DNA from: Anaerolinea sp.
GTDB lineage: Bacteria; Chloroflexota; Anaerolineae; Anaerolineales; Anaerolineaceae
Length of the DNA: 64,000 bases
Reading direction: 5' to 3'
Assembly: GCA_020725865.1 (NCBI GenBank)
Contig: DYEC01000009.1
Span: 62,001 to 126,000 of the forward strand
Position numbers and translations under genes: made by a program. Of this stretch, positions 10,287-19,047 are shown in pieces (positions within the stretch are counted from its first letter, which is position 1; each line of letters starts with the position of its first letter). Below the pieces are notes generated by a model, which did not search any database, had not been told where the DNA came from, and saw only the letters and a list, made by a program, of their open reading frames with translations.

Positions 10287-11180
10287 ATGTTCCTGCTACG
10301 CCCCTCTCTCAAATCTTTCCTCAAAGAAGCCAGCCGTATTCCAAATTATCCGTTGTTCGAGCGACTGCATGGCTATATTTATATGCGCTTTCCCTATTTA
10401 TATATTGGCATCGGTACTGGCGAGCACCCGCTGTCTCCGTTGTTCCGTTTCGTGGCTGCCATCGTCACGCGGCTGTTTCCACCCAAACCGGGCAGCCCGA
10501 GCTTCGCGGATACCTATCACGGCAAGGTGATCCCTCTCGAAACAGCGCGTCAACTGGTTACTATCCGCGAGGAAATTCGCGTTTCCTATCCTGAACGGGT
10601 GATACCTTACACACTGGCGCGCGACTTGATTCTGCAGCAGCCTGATCACATCGTGGTTCTGGATTGTCCCTGCCGGGCATCCCGAGAGCACCCCTGCCTG
10701 CCGCTGGATGTGTGTCTGATTATCGGTGAGCCGTTCGCCAGCATGGTGATCGAACACCACCCCAAGCGCTCACGTTGGATCAGTCAAGAGGAAGCCTTGA
10801 ACATCCTCGAAGCCGAAGAAGAACGCGGTCATGTCCATCATGCTTTCTTCAAGCAGGCTGTTTTAGGGCGTTTCTATGCAATTTGTAACTGTTGTTCGTG
10901 CTGTTGCGGTGCCATCCAGGCGCATCAGAACGGAACGCCCATGCTGGCTGCATCCGGCTATGTGAGTCGGGTCAACGAAGAGCTATGCATTGGCTGCGGC
11001 ACATGCAACGAATACTGCCAGTTTGGAGCATTGGAATTAATCAATGGTCATACGCAGATCAATACAGAGCTTTGCATGGGTTGCGGCGTCTGTGTTTCAC
11101 ATTGTCCGCAAGGGGCACTCTCCCTGATATTAGATACTCAAAAAGGCGAACCGCTGCGCCTTCCAACTAGAGTTTTATAA
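10287..11180 (+). CDS. 4Fe-4S ferredoxin-type protein with extra Cys-rich cluster
   Basis: A 297-residue protein. The C-terminus holds two classical 4Fe-4S motifs, CIGCGTCNEYC (about residues 233-243) and CMGCGVCVSHC (about 262-272), each followed by a Pro/Phe-Gly loop. Further upstream are a CPCRASREHPC motif near residue 128 and a dense CNCCSCCCG block near residue 200, which could bind additional clusters or metals. The spacing and the long N-terminal region resemble stand-alone bacterial ferredoxin-like proteins of unknown partner. There is no signal peptide, so it is probably cytoplasmic. No Shine-Dalgarno is visible; TAAACT at 10275-10280 sits 6 bases before the ATG, so the mRNA may be leaderless. 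Confidence 0.8.
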   Translation: MFLLRPSLKSFLKEASRIPNYPLFERLHGYIYMRFPYLYIGIGTGEHPLSPLFRFVAAIVTRLFPPKPGSPSFADTYHGKVIPLETARQLVTIREEIRVSYPERVIPYTLARDLILQQPDHIVVLDCPCRASREHPCLPLDVCLIIGEPFASMVIEHHPKRSRWISQEEALNILEAEEERGHVHHAFFKQAVLGRFYAICNCCSCCCGAIQAHQNGTPMLAASGYVSRVNEELCIGCGTCNEYCQFGALELINGHTQINTELCMGCGVCVSHCPQGALSLILDTQKGEPLRLPTRVL

Positions 11181-11196
11181 AATTCAAGCGAAGGCA

Positions 11197-12198
11197 ATGG
11201 CCGAAAAACTGATTGCATCCGTTGTTTTTATACTGTTTCTGTTTTTAACGGGTTGCGGAAGGCTGTCACCAATTACCAGCCCGGAAACGCTAGCGCCTCT
11301 CCTATCGATCACAATCACCCGGACACCCTTCCAGCCTCTCCCCCAAACACCAACTTCCACCCCGTCACCATCGCCCTCCCCCACCCCCACCACTTCCCCT
11401 ACGCCAGAGCCTGCTGTGCTGGCCGGGGCAGGTGACATTGCTATCTGCGGGCAAAAAGGCGATGACCAAACCGCCGCCTTGTTGGAACAAATTCCCGGGA
11501 TAGTTTTCACTGCCGGTGATAACTCAAACGAAGACGGTCTGCTGGAACAATATCAAAACTGCTTCGGACCCTCATGGGGACGTTTTTTAAATCGTCTCCG
11601 CCCCAGCCCGGGAAACCATGATTACAACGAGGGTGACAACAGCGCCTATTTTGAGTACTTCGGCGAAATGGCGGGCGAACCCGGCAAGGGATATTACAGT
11701 TATGATTGGGGAGAATGGCATATTATCTCTCTGAACAGCAACTGTGCGTATGTCGGCTGCGGTCCAAACTCAGAGCAAGTTGCCTGGCTAAAGTCTGATC
11801 TGGAAGCTCACCCAGCCCGCTGTATGCTGGCATACTGGCATCACCCGCGCTGGAGTTCGGGCTTTGCCGGCAACGATGGGCTGATTGCTCCAATATGGCG
11901 CACTGCTTATCAGCACGGCGTGGATGTGGTTATCAATGGGCATGAACACCACTACGAGCGCTTTGCACCAATGGACGAAAATGGGCAGGTGGATGAGAAC
12001 AACGGCATCCGTGAGTTTGTGGTTGGCACGGGCGGGGTTAATTTACTTGGCTTCGGTGAAATTCATCCTGCCAGTGAAGTACGCTATGCCGGCTCATTTG
12101 GTGTACTAAAGCTGTTGCTTTACAGCGATCACTATCGTTGGGAGTTTATCCCGGTTGCAGGAGATTTTCGAGACGAAGGAACGGGAAGATGCCACTGA
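11197..12198 (+). CDS. Metallophosphoesterase lipoprotein (calcineurin/purple acid phosphatase-like)
   Basis: A 333-residue protein with a lipoprotein signal (LFLFLTGC, lipid Cys near residue 21) and a Pro/Thr/Ser linker (TPTSTPSPSPSPTP) that lifts the enzyme off the membrane. The catalytic domain from about residue 73 carries the metallophosphatase ligand series in order: GAGDIA, GDN (TAGDNSNE), GNHD (SPGNHDYNEG), a His in YWHHPRW and GHEHHYERF. These would form a dinuclear metal site hydrolysing phosphate esters outside the cell; the substrate is unknown. It overlaps the next gene by 10 bases. Confidence 0.88.
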   Translation: MAEKLIASVVFILFLFLTGCGRLSPITSPETLAPLLSITITRTPFQPLPQTPTSTPSPSPSPTPTTSPTPEPAVLAGAGDIAICGQKGDDQTAALLEQIPGIVFTAGDNSNEDGLLEQYQNCFGPSWGRFLNRLRPSPGNHDYNEGDNSAYFEYFGEMAGEPGKGYYSYDWGEWHIISLNSNCAYVGCGPNSEQVAWLKSDLEAHPARCMLAYWHHPRWSSGFAGNDGLIAPIWRTAYQHGVDVVINGHEHHYERFAPMDENGQVDENNGIREFVVGTGGVNLLGFGEIHPASEVRYAGSFGVLKLLLYSDHYRWEFIPVAGDFRDEGTGRCH

Positions 12199-12977
12199 CT
12201 TCGAAAACTCTGCCGAAATTATTGGGGTGGAACCGGACCAGCTACATCCTGTTCAGCAGTTTCCTGGCTTTGTTGTTTTTAATTGGGTATGTCTGGTGGC
12301 CCCTACTGGAGGCTTATCTGGCGACCTACAATCCAACACTTCCCCTTTGGGTTCAGGTGGACTGGCTACTTTTGGGCATCTGGCTAGTAATGACCCTGCT
12401 TATCATGGCAAATGCCAGCATCAAAACAGATTGGTTAATCACCGTAGTGGGTTTCTTTGGCGGTTTGGTGATTGAGAGCTGGGGAACACAAACATGGTTA
12501 TGGAGCTATTATACCTATGAGCGCCCTCCGTTGTGGATCATCCCCGCCTGGCCCATTGCCAGCCTGTCCATTGACCGCCTGTACCGCCTTATACGACGCT
12601 GGACACAAAGTTTGCCCGATCAAATGTTTGCAACTTTTTATTGGCTCATTTTTCCTGCATTTTATTTGCTTATGTTGCTTTTCGTTACGCCAACTCTAAA
12701 CAAATCCCTGACGGTCATGGCATTACTGTTATGCGCCTTCCTTATCCTCACCCCCACCGACAAGCGTGCTATGTTGCTGATATTCCTAGCCGGCAGTGGA
12801 TTGGGGTATTTTCTGGAACGCTGGGGAACCACACGCCAGTGCTGGATATATTACACTCTGGAAACACCACCAATATTTGCGGTTTTGGCACACGGCATGG
12901 CAGCGGTGGCTTTCTGGCGCGTGGCACAGCTTTATTTTCTGTTTGCCCCTAAAATGACAAAACTTGTGCGGGGCTGA
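12189..12977 (+). CDS. Polytopic membrane protein with internal duplication
   Basis: A 262-residue integral membrane protein with about seven helices. The ATG at 12189 has GGGAAG directly upstream and overlaps the phosphatase gene by 10 bases. Two similar blocks are visible: GLVIESWGTQTWLWSYYTYE with a following PPLWIIPAW, and GYFLERWGTTRQCWIYYTLE with PPIFAVLAH. So the protein is a tandem duplication of a helix-ExWGT-W-YYT-E-PP unit. It loosely recalls carotenoid-hydratase-like (DUF422) membrane proteins, but I cannot assign it. The conserved Glu, Trp and Tyr in each half suggest a symmetric active site or pore. Confidence 0.75.
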   Translation: MPLTSKTLPKLLGWNRTSYILFSSFLALLFLIGYVWWPLLEAYLATYNPTLPLWVQVDWLLLGIWLVMTLLIMANASIKTDWLITVVGFFGGLVIESWGTQTWLWSYYTYERPPLWIIPAWPIASLSIDRLYRLIRRWTQSLPDQMFATFYWLIFPAFYLLMLLFVTPTLNKSLTVMALLLCAFLILTPTDKRAMLLIFLAGSGLGYFLERWGTTRQCWIYYTLETPPIFAVLAHGMAAVAFWRVAQLYFLFAPKMTKLVRG

Positions 12978-13028
12978 AGATAAAAAACGGATAAGTGACC
13001 GTTCTTGTTCACCATAAAAGGAGATTCC

Positions 13029-15512
13029 ATGCTTAAAAAACAAAATTATCTGTGGATGATGATCGTTTTAATCATCATGATGTCTTGTAGTCTGTCTGCG
13101 GTCAGCAGTACTAAACCGGTAAAACCATCTGGCGAAGAAACATCCACATCAGTCACTGTGCCAACCGTAAAACCTGTTCAAGGTACTGGCAGAAATATAT
13201 TTAACGTTGATCTAGGAAAGCCCTTTGCACAGGGTCCTGGACTCTCTCATTGGGAGGCAACCACCGCTCAGCAAACCGGGGTCATATTGCCCTTTGATCC
13301 CAATAACGCCCTTAACCCGCAGGTGATCGCACAGTTGACAGAAGAACAGAAAGAGTTTCTCACAAAAAACGGCTTTGTGGTTGTGATTACTGGTGATGAG
13401 CAATTCTACGACACACGCGAACGGATTGGCAAAGTCTATGGGCAACCTTACTACTTGACCACCGATGCGGTATATCACGCAATGCACCAAAGTTTTAACG
13501 AAACCCTCAAAGCACTGGAACGCGACTATCTGCAGCCCACCATGGTTGACCTGCTCAATGCCACCCTTGCCGAAGTGCTACGAAATCTGGATCAGGTGCA
13601 AAACACCCCCCTTGAGCAGGATGTTCGCCTCGCGGCAGCTTATCTGACCGTCGGTCTTAAGCTGATGGCGCCTGAAACGGTGGTTGATCCCCGGCTCGAG
13701 GCTCTAGTGAAACCGCAGCTGGAACAAATCGCCGCTCAAGATGGCATTCAGCTTTCCGCATTAATCCCGGGTTTTCAGGATGACTATGGAGCCTACAAAC
13801 CCGTTGGGCATTACGCAGGCGACCCCACGCTGGAAGCATACTTTCAGGGCATGACGTGGCTGGGACGGGTGAACTTTGCTTTCCAGCAGAAAGAGCCCCT
13901 GCCCTCACGCGCTCCCCTGATGATCACCCTGGCATTGCAAAAGGCACAGGTAGGAACAACACCAGCAAGCGAAGTATGGGGGCGCGTGCACGAAATATTG
14001 ACTTTTTTGTTCGGTCCTACCGATGATCCTGGACCTCTGGAACTCTCTCTGTTAATGGGACGTATATATGGGACTTCCGTTACTATCACGGATTTGGCTG
14101 ATGAAGCGCTCTGGCAGGAATTTCTGAAACATACCGCCGACCTGCCAGCCCCACAAATTAATTCCACGTTTGTATCCTCAAGTGTTGAGATGGAAACAAC
14201 CCGAAGCTGGCGTTTCCTTGGCCAGCGGTTCACTCTGGATGCTTTCATCCTGCAAAACCTCGTTTTTGATAAGGTAGGCACTCAGCAAAACCCGCGTCTG
14301 AAACCCAGCGGGATGGATGTGATGGCAGTTTTAGGGTCAGCAACTGCTCAGCAGGAACTGAAAGAAAGCGGAGAGACAGCCTACCAGAACTACGAGAGTC
14401 AGATGCAAAAAATGCAGACCGCTGTCCAGGCGCAACCAGAGGAAGAGTGGCTGCTACGCTTTTATTCCACCTGGCTATATGCCTTTGTGCCACAGGTATT
14501 ACCAAAAGAAGCTGCATACCCCCCCTATATGCGCACCACAGCCTGGGGATATAAAGAATTGAACAGCGCGTTGGGCAGTTGGGCTGAGCTCAAACACGAC
14601 ACGGCTCTGTATACCAAGATGCCTGAACCAATGGGTGGTGGCGGACCGCCGGTTTCGCCCTCTGCACCGGCTTACGTCGAACCCAACCCGGATGTTTTTT
14701 ACCGGCTGGCGTATGCCAGTCGCAGCCTGGTGAATGGCTTGAAGGAACGCGGCATTGCCCCAGAACCGCCTGCTTTTGAAGGTGCCGAAAGCAGGCAGCT
14801 TTCACTCTATGACCTTTTGATCGGAATGGAGCGCATGGCTGAGAAACTGGAAGCGCTGGGGGACATCGCCGGACGCGAACTGCTCGGCGAACAACTTAGC
14901 CAGGAGGATTACGATCTCATCCTTGGATGTCTGGGTCCGGTAGAATGCGCCGTGGCACAGTTCCGTGCTTATGGTATGGAAGCTAATTTTGATCCGATTC
15001 CGGTGATTGCGGCTGTTTCCGGAGCCGGAGAAGGTGAGATCTTACAGGCTGGTGTCGGCTACCTGGACCGTCTGTATGCAATTGTGCCCATCGAGGGACA
15101 ACCACAGATTGCTCAGGGCAGCATCTTTTCTTACTATGAATTCACTCAACCACGAAACAACCGTTTGACCGATGAGCAATGGCAACAACTTCTGGCAATC
15201 AACCCGCCGCGACCGGACTGGAACAACCGGTTCGCCTTCAGCGGCGGGAAAGCAATGGACGTGTTAGCGTTCCGTATTGGCGATGTTTATATACTGACAG
15301 AAGCTGGTGCCAACCCACCACTTAACCTGCGAAAATCTCCATCCAAAAACGCGGCGGTGGTCAAAAAACTGGATATGGTGGAAACTTATCTGACCATCAT
15401 AGATGGGCCTGTGAATGCAGATGGCTACCGCTGGTGGAAAATAAAATTGTATGATGATACTGAGGGCTGGATAGTGGAAAACCAGGACTGGTACCAGAGG
15501 TCATATTACTGA
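13029..15512 (+). CDS. DUF3160 lipoprotein with C-terminal SH3-like domain
   Basis: An 827-residue exported protein. The ATG at 13029 is preceded by AAAGGAG. The signal sequence ends in IIMMSC, a near-consensus lipobox. The main body (about residues 60-735) matches the DUF3160 family, for example QPYYLTTDAVYHAMHQSFNE and the following helical repeat region, with large extracellular lengths typical of that family. The last 75 residues (NLRKSPSKNAAVVKKL ... WWKIKLYDDTEGWIVE) look like a bacterial SH3 domain of the kind that binds cell wall or polysaccharide. Its enzymatic role is unknown. It is separated by 51 bases from the preceding membrane gene. Confidence 0.85.
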   Translation: MLKKQNYLWMMIVLIIMMSCSLSAVSSTKPVKPSGEETSTSVTVPTVKPVQGTGRNIFNVDLGKPFAQGPGLSHWEATTAQQTGVILPFDPNNALNPQVIAQLTEEQKEFLTKNGFVVVITGDEQFYDTRERIGKVYGQPYYLTTDAVYHAMHQSFNETLKALERDYLQPTMVDLLNATLAEVLRNLDQVQNTPLEQDVRLAAAYLTVGLKLMAPETVVDPRLEALVKPQLEQIAAQDGIQLSALIPGFQDDYGAYKPVGHYAGDPTLEAYFQGMTWLGRVNFAFQQKEPLPSRAPLMITLALQKAQVGTTPASEVWGRVHEILTFLFGPTDDPGPLELSLLMGRIYGTSVTITDLADEALWQEFLKHTADLPAPQINSTFVSSSVEMETTRSWRFLGQRFTLDAFILQNLVFDKVGTQQNPRLKPSGMDVMAVLGSATAQQELKESGETAYQNYESQMQKMQTAVQAQPEEEWLLRFYSTWLYAFVPQVLPKEAAYPPYMRTTAWGYKELNSALGSWAELKHDTALYTKMPEPMGGGGPPVSPSAPAYVEPNPDVFYRLAYASRSLVNGLKERGIAPEPPAFEGAESRQLSLYDLLIGMERMAEKLEALGDIAGRELLGEQLSQEDYDLILGCLGPVECAVAQFRAYGMEANFDPIPVIAAVSGAGEGEILQAGVGYLDRLYAIVPIEGQPQIAQGSIFSYYEFTQPRNNRLTDEQWQQLLAINPPRPDWNNRFAFSGGKAMDVLAFRIGDVYILTEAGANPPLNLRKSPSKNAAVVKKLDMVETYLTIIDGPVNADGYRWWKIKLYDDTEGWIVENQDWYQRSYY

Positions 15513-16039
15513 TTCTAAGACACGTTGGAGTATCTGTTCTTTTGAAAACTATGTAAAGGCTCATCTTGCAACACAGCTATCCCGATATTGCTCTAATAGG
15601 TTCGCCCGCTAAGGCGAACCTATTGTATTAGAAAGCAAGAGTGCTAGATGAAAATCTGTAACGAAATTGCAACGCAAATCAGACTTTTTTGTTTGTATAC
15701 TATTAATACAGAGTTACTTTTGTGGTTTTGTTTTGGGAGCTGTCTATGTTTCAGTGAAAGTCCGGAACATAGCGGCTGAACTGATCAGAAATGATCTTCT
15801 CCCTTTCTCCTGGGGGCAGAAATGTGTGGACACCACGCAGTAAAAATTCTAGAACAACCACCTAAATTGCGAATGTTAAATGTTGCAATTTGCAACTATT
15901 GGGCTAAAATTGCCGTATTTTTGGTGTAGCTGATTGATTTTTGGGTTTTCTTGGAGTATATTTGTACTATATATTTTATAAAAATGCTTCTAATAAATGA
16001 GGAACAAAATCACATTGCACATCAAAAACAGGAAGGGAA
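15513..16039 (+). promoter_or_regulatory. 527-base non-coding region upstream of EPS operon
   Basis: No gene is seen here. The left part holds a hairpin (separate entry). The right part is AT-rich and holds a GTTGCAA-T-TTGCAAC palindrome at 15882-15896, TTGGGCTAA at 15899-15907 and TTGGTGTAG at 15921-15929. The same set occurs upstream of the divergent arm of the EPS locus near 40277-40325. A possible promoter is TTGGGT at 15941-15946 with TACTAT at 15965-15970. The stretch 15740-15850 could be a structured leader but matches no riboswitch class I know. Confidence 0.5.
15595..15624 (+). terminator. Perfect 12-bp hairpin after the DUF3160 gene
   Basis: AATAGGTTCGCC at 15595-15606 pairs perfectly with 15613-15624 around a 6-base loop (CGCTAA). 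It lies 82 bases past the stop of the DUF3160 gene. It lacks a good U-tract, so it may terminate weakly or protect the 3' end. Confidence 0.6.
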
Positions 16040-17143
16040 ATGATGAAAAAAACAATCAGGGTGGCCGTCATAGGATGTGGATATTGGGGGAAAAACTATG
16101 TGCGATTGCTCGCCCAACTGCCTGGGAGTAAACTGGTTGCAATCTGTGACCAGTCACAAAAGCACCTGCGAGAAGCCAGTAAGTTTGCCCCGGGAGTCAA
16201 AAAATACCGAGAGATTGAGGAGCTCTTTGCGCATGCTCCTAGTTTTGACGCTGCAATTGTAGCAACTAATCCAGGCAGCCATTATAGCATTACCCGCCGT
16301 CTGCTTGAGATGGATAAACACGTTCTGGTCGAGAAACCTATTACCACCTCATCCGCCGAAGCGGATGAGTTAGTACTACTAGCACAGAACAGAAATTTGA
16401 TCTTGATGGTCGGTCATATTTTCTTATTCAACTCTGGCATAGAGGAAATTAAGAGCTATATTGACTCCGGCACACTGGGAAAAATTTACTACCTGTATGC
16501 CCGACGCACCAACTTGGGTCCTGTGCGTCAAGATGTCAACGCAGCCTGGGATCTAGCGCCTCATGACATTGCTATTTTCAATCATTTATTGGGAAATGTA
16601 CCGGAATGGGTTAGTGCCGTTGGTGCCAACTTCCTGCGCGAAGGCAAAGTAGACGCAAGTTTCATTGTGCTGGGTTATCCAGACGGAAAGCTAGGCAATA
16701 TTCATGTTAGCTGGGCAGACCCACATAAGGTGCGCGAGGTAGTAGTTATTGGCAGCGAACAGCGCGTTGTTTTTAACGACACGGTGCCACAACAAAAGGT
16801 GACTATTTACAAAAAGGGTATTGCAGCTTCCTCGTTGCCTTATTTGAGTTATGCAGATTATCAGCAAATCGCATTGCGCGATGGCGACATCATTAGCCCC
16901 TGCCTGAATATCAAGGAGCCACTTCGCAGCCAGGTGACGCATTTTTTGGAATGCATTCAGGATGGTCATCATCCACTTAGTGATGGACTGAGTGGTTTGC
17001 AAGTTGTCAAAATCCTGGAAGCTGTTGACGCCTCGATGAAACTGCAAGGAGCACCGGTCAAAATAAACTGGACGCCATATCAAATGCACACTAACGGTAG
17101 AACTGAGATTACTTTACAACAAACCTTTGCGGAGACAAGATGA
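16040..17143 (+). CDS. Gfo/Idh/MocA oxidoreductase (WlbA/WbpB-like, nucleotide-sugar)
   Basis: A 367-residue NAD(P)-dependent sugar dehydrogenase. The Rossmann motif VAVIGCGYWGKNYVR is at residues 8-22, the catalytic-lysine signature HVLVEKPIT near 95 and the active-site His in AAWDLAPHDIAIF near 175. YWGKNYVR is typical of enzymes that oxidise C3 of UDP-N-acetyl-hexosaminuronic acids before transamination (WlbA/WbpB). It overlaps the aminotransferase gene by 4 bases and leads the plus-strand EPS operon. The precise substrate is inferred from context. AGGAAGGGAA precedes the ATG at 16040; an adjacent ATG at 16043 is equally possible. Confidence 0.87.
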   Translation: MMKKTIRVAVIGCGYWGKNYVRLLAQLPGSKLVAICDQSQKHLREASKFAPGVKKYREIEELFAHAPSFDAAIVATNPGSHYSITRRLLEMDKHVLVEKPITTSSAEADELVLLAQNRNLILMVGHIFLFNSGIEEIKSYIDSGTLGKIYYLYARRTNLGPVRQDVNAAWDLAPHDIAIFNHLLGNVPEWVSAVGANFLREGKVDASFIVLGYPDGKLGNIHVSWADPHKVREVVVIGSEQRVVFNDTVPQQKVTIYKKGIAASSLPYLSYADYQQIALRDGDIISPCLNIKEPLRSQVTHFLECIQDGHHPLSDGLSGLQVVKILEAVDASMKLQGAPVKINWTPYQMHTNGRTEITLQQTFAETR

Positions 17144-18261
17144 CCACCACACAAAAGATAACCAAAGTACCATTCGTTGACCTTGGTGCACAGTATCAGA
17201 CAATCAAGGAAGAGGTAGACGCAGCAATTGCAGGTGTATTGAAAAGCACTGCTTTTATCACCGGTCCAGACTTAAAAAAGTTTGAAGAAGAGTTTGCCGA
17301 ATACTGTGGCACCAAATACGCTGTTGGCGTAGATTCGGGCACTTCAGCGCTGGAATTGATTCTGCGCGCCTACGGAATTGGGGCAGGTGATGAAGTTATC
17401 ATTCCGGCAAATACTTTCATCGCCACAGCACTGGCTGTCTCTTTTACAGGGGCTACGCCGGTGTTAGTAGATGCAAATCCAACCACTTACAACATGGATG
17501 TAGAAAAAATCGAAGCTGCCATCACCCCTAAGACAAAGGCTTTACTGCCCGTTCACCTCTATGGACAACCTGCCGATATGGATGCGATCCTGGAGATCGG
17601 GCGCAAACATTCTCTACTGGTATTTGAGGATGCCTGTCAGGCACACGGCGCGCGCTATAAAGGAAAACGGTGCGGATCGCTGGGAGAGGCTGCCGCCTTC
17701 AGCTTTTATCCGGCAAAAAATCTTGGGTGTTATGGCGATGGTGGTGCAATCACAACCAATGACCCGCAAATCGCTGACAAACTACATAAGTTGCGCGAAT
17801 ACGGGCAGACTGAGAAATACATCCACGCCGAAATTGGCTATAACCACCGCCTGGATACTCTTCAAGCGGCTGTACTGCGGGTTAAGCTCAAATATCTGGA
17901 TGCATGGAACCAGGCGCGACGAGAACACGCTGCCCTATACAGCCAGTTGCTGGCTGATAGCGGTATCGGAATTCCCGCCGTCCCAGATTACGCAGAGCCC
18001 ATCTGGCACCTTTACGTTGTTCAGGTGCAGGAACGCGACCAATTACGTCAAAAATTGACGGAAAAGGGCGTTTACACCGGCATTCATTACCCTATTCCAA
18101 TTCATTTGCAGGAAGCCTATCGCAATCTAGGACACCGCAAGGGTGATTTTCCCGTCACTGAGCAGGCTGCAGATCATATCCTTTCACTGCCGATGTATCC
18201 TGAACTGACAGACGAGATGATTGCATATGTTGTAGAAGAAATAAAAGTGCTTCATACGTGA
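17140..18261 (+). CDS. DegT/DnrJ/EryC1/StrS-family sugar aminotransferase
   Basis: A 373-residue PLP-dependent aminotransferase. GVDSGTSALELILRAYGIG is the phosphate-binding start and FEDACQAHGARYKG holds the PLP-stacking Asp/His region. SFYPAKNLGCYGDGGA carries the Schiff-base lysine near residue 191. It would convert the keto-sugar made by the preceding oxidoreductase into an amino-sugar (WlbC/WbpE-like, or the dTDP-3-amino FdtB group). The start codon overlaps the previous stop (ATGA). A matching N-acyltransferase lies at 25890-26486 on the opposite arm of the locus. Confidence 0.9.
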   Translation: MTTTQKITKVPFVDLGAQYQTIKEEVDAAIAGVLKSTAFITGPDLKKFEEEFAEYCGTKYAVGVDSGTSALELILRAYGIGAGDEVIIPANTFIATALAVSFTGATPVLVDANPTTYNMDVEKIEAAITPKTKALLPVHLYGQPADMDAILEIGRKHSLLVFEDACQAHGARYKGKRCGSLGEAAAFSFYPAKNLGCYGDGGAITTNDPQIADKLHKLREYGQTEKYIHAEIGYNHRLDTLQAAVLRVKLKYLDAWNQARREHAALYSQLLADSGIGIPAVPDYAEPIWHLYVVQVQERDQLRQKLTEKGVYTGIHYPIPIHLQEAYRNLGHRKGDFPVTEQAADHILSLPMYPELTDEMIAYVVEEIKVLHT

Positions 18262-18279
18262 AGAAAGACGAGTGAGTCT

Positions 18280-19047
18280 ATGTATGTCATTGCGCTATCT
18301 CATGGTAAGGGAGGGGTCGCCAAGACCACAACAGTCATTTCTCTTGGCACGGCGCTGACCGAGCACATGAAACGGGTGTTATTAATCGACCTCGACCCAC
18401 AGGCAGGAATGTCTCCACTACTTGGACTGGGAATGCCTGATCCACAATGGTCTATCGCCCAGGTGTTTTACGATTCGGCTTCAATTGGACGGGTTATTCG
18501 ACACACTGATGTGCTTGGTTTGGACATTGTTCCTTCTAGTCATGAGTTGAGCATGGCAGAACAATACCTGCCACTCCATCGCAACTATCAGTACCAGCTT
18601 CGCCGCATCTTACGAGAAGTGGAGCCGATTTACGATTTCGTCTTGCTCGACTGTCCCCCATTCCTCGGTGCAGTAACGCTAAATGCGATCGTGGCAGCTC
18701 ATATGTTGATCATCCCCACTCTGCCGGAAATGCTCTCTATCGCCGGAATGCAGCACATGCGGGAATGGGTCAATCACGCAAAAATTGATAACAATCCCTA
18801 TCTAATTTATCGTATTTTGATTACAATGTACGACAAAAGAAACCGTTCTCATATTGAGATCACGGAAAAACTCCGCCAAAGGTTGGGAGAGGAACTTTTC
18901 GAAACCGTTATTGGTGTAGATAACAAGGTGCGAGAGAGTCAAATTTTAGGCAAGCCGGTCCTGGTCCATGCAAAAAAATCCAGGGCGTCCTTGCAATATC
19001 GTGCGCTGGCGCAGGAGGTATTGAATTATGTCGAAAGAAAACCTTGA
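18280..19047 (+). CDS. ParA/Soj-like P-loop ATPase in EPS operon
   Basis: A 255-residue deviant-Walker ATPase. KGGVAKTTT near residues 10-18 is the ParA/MinD Walker A with its signature lysine, VLLIDLDPQAG is A' and FVLLDCPPFLG is Walker B. No ParB partner or parS cluster is visible, so chromosome partitioning is unlikely. It overlaps the Wzz/kinase gene by 20 bases. In this context it may position or regulate the polysaccharide assembly complex, or spatially organise the kinase encoded next. That role is inference. Confidence 0.85.
   Translation: MYVIALSHGKGGVAKTTTVISLGTALTEHMKRVLLIDLDPQAGMSPLLGLGMPDPQWSIAQVFYDSASIGRVIRHTDVLGLDIVPSSHELSMAEQYLPLHRNYQYQLRRILREVEPIYDFVLLDCPPFLGAVTLNAIVAAHMLIIPTLPEMLSIAGMQHMREWVNHAKIDNNPYLIYRILITMYDKRNRSHIEITEKLRQRLGEELFETVIGVDNKVRESQILGKPVLVHAKKSRASLQYRALAQEVLNYVERKP

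Noticed and set aside
15740-15850. Possible riboswitch or structured leader in the EPS upstream region
   Set aside because: Several short complementary segments exist, but the stretch does not match c-di-GMP, cobalamin or other classes I know, and it lies about 200 bases from the gene.
18280-19047. Plasmid-type partitioning locus
   Set aside because: No ParB gene, parS-like sites, replication gene or plasmid features; the gene is embedded in an EPS operon.
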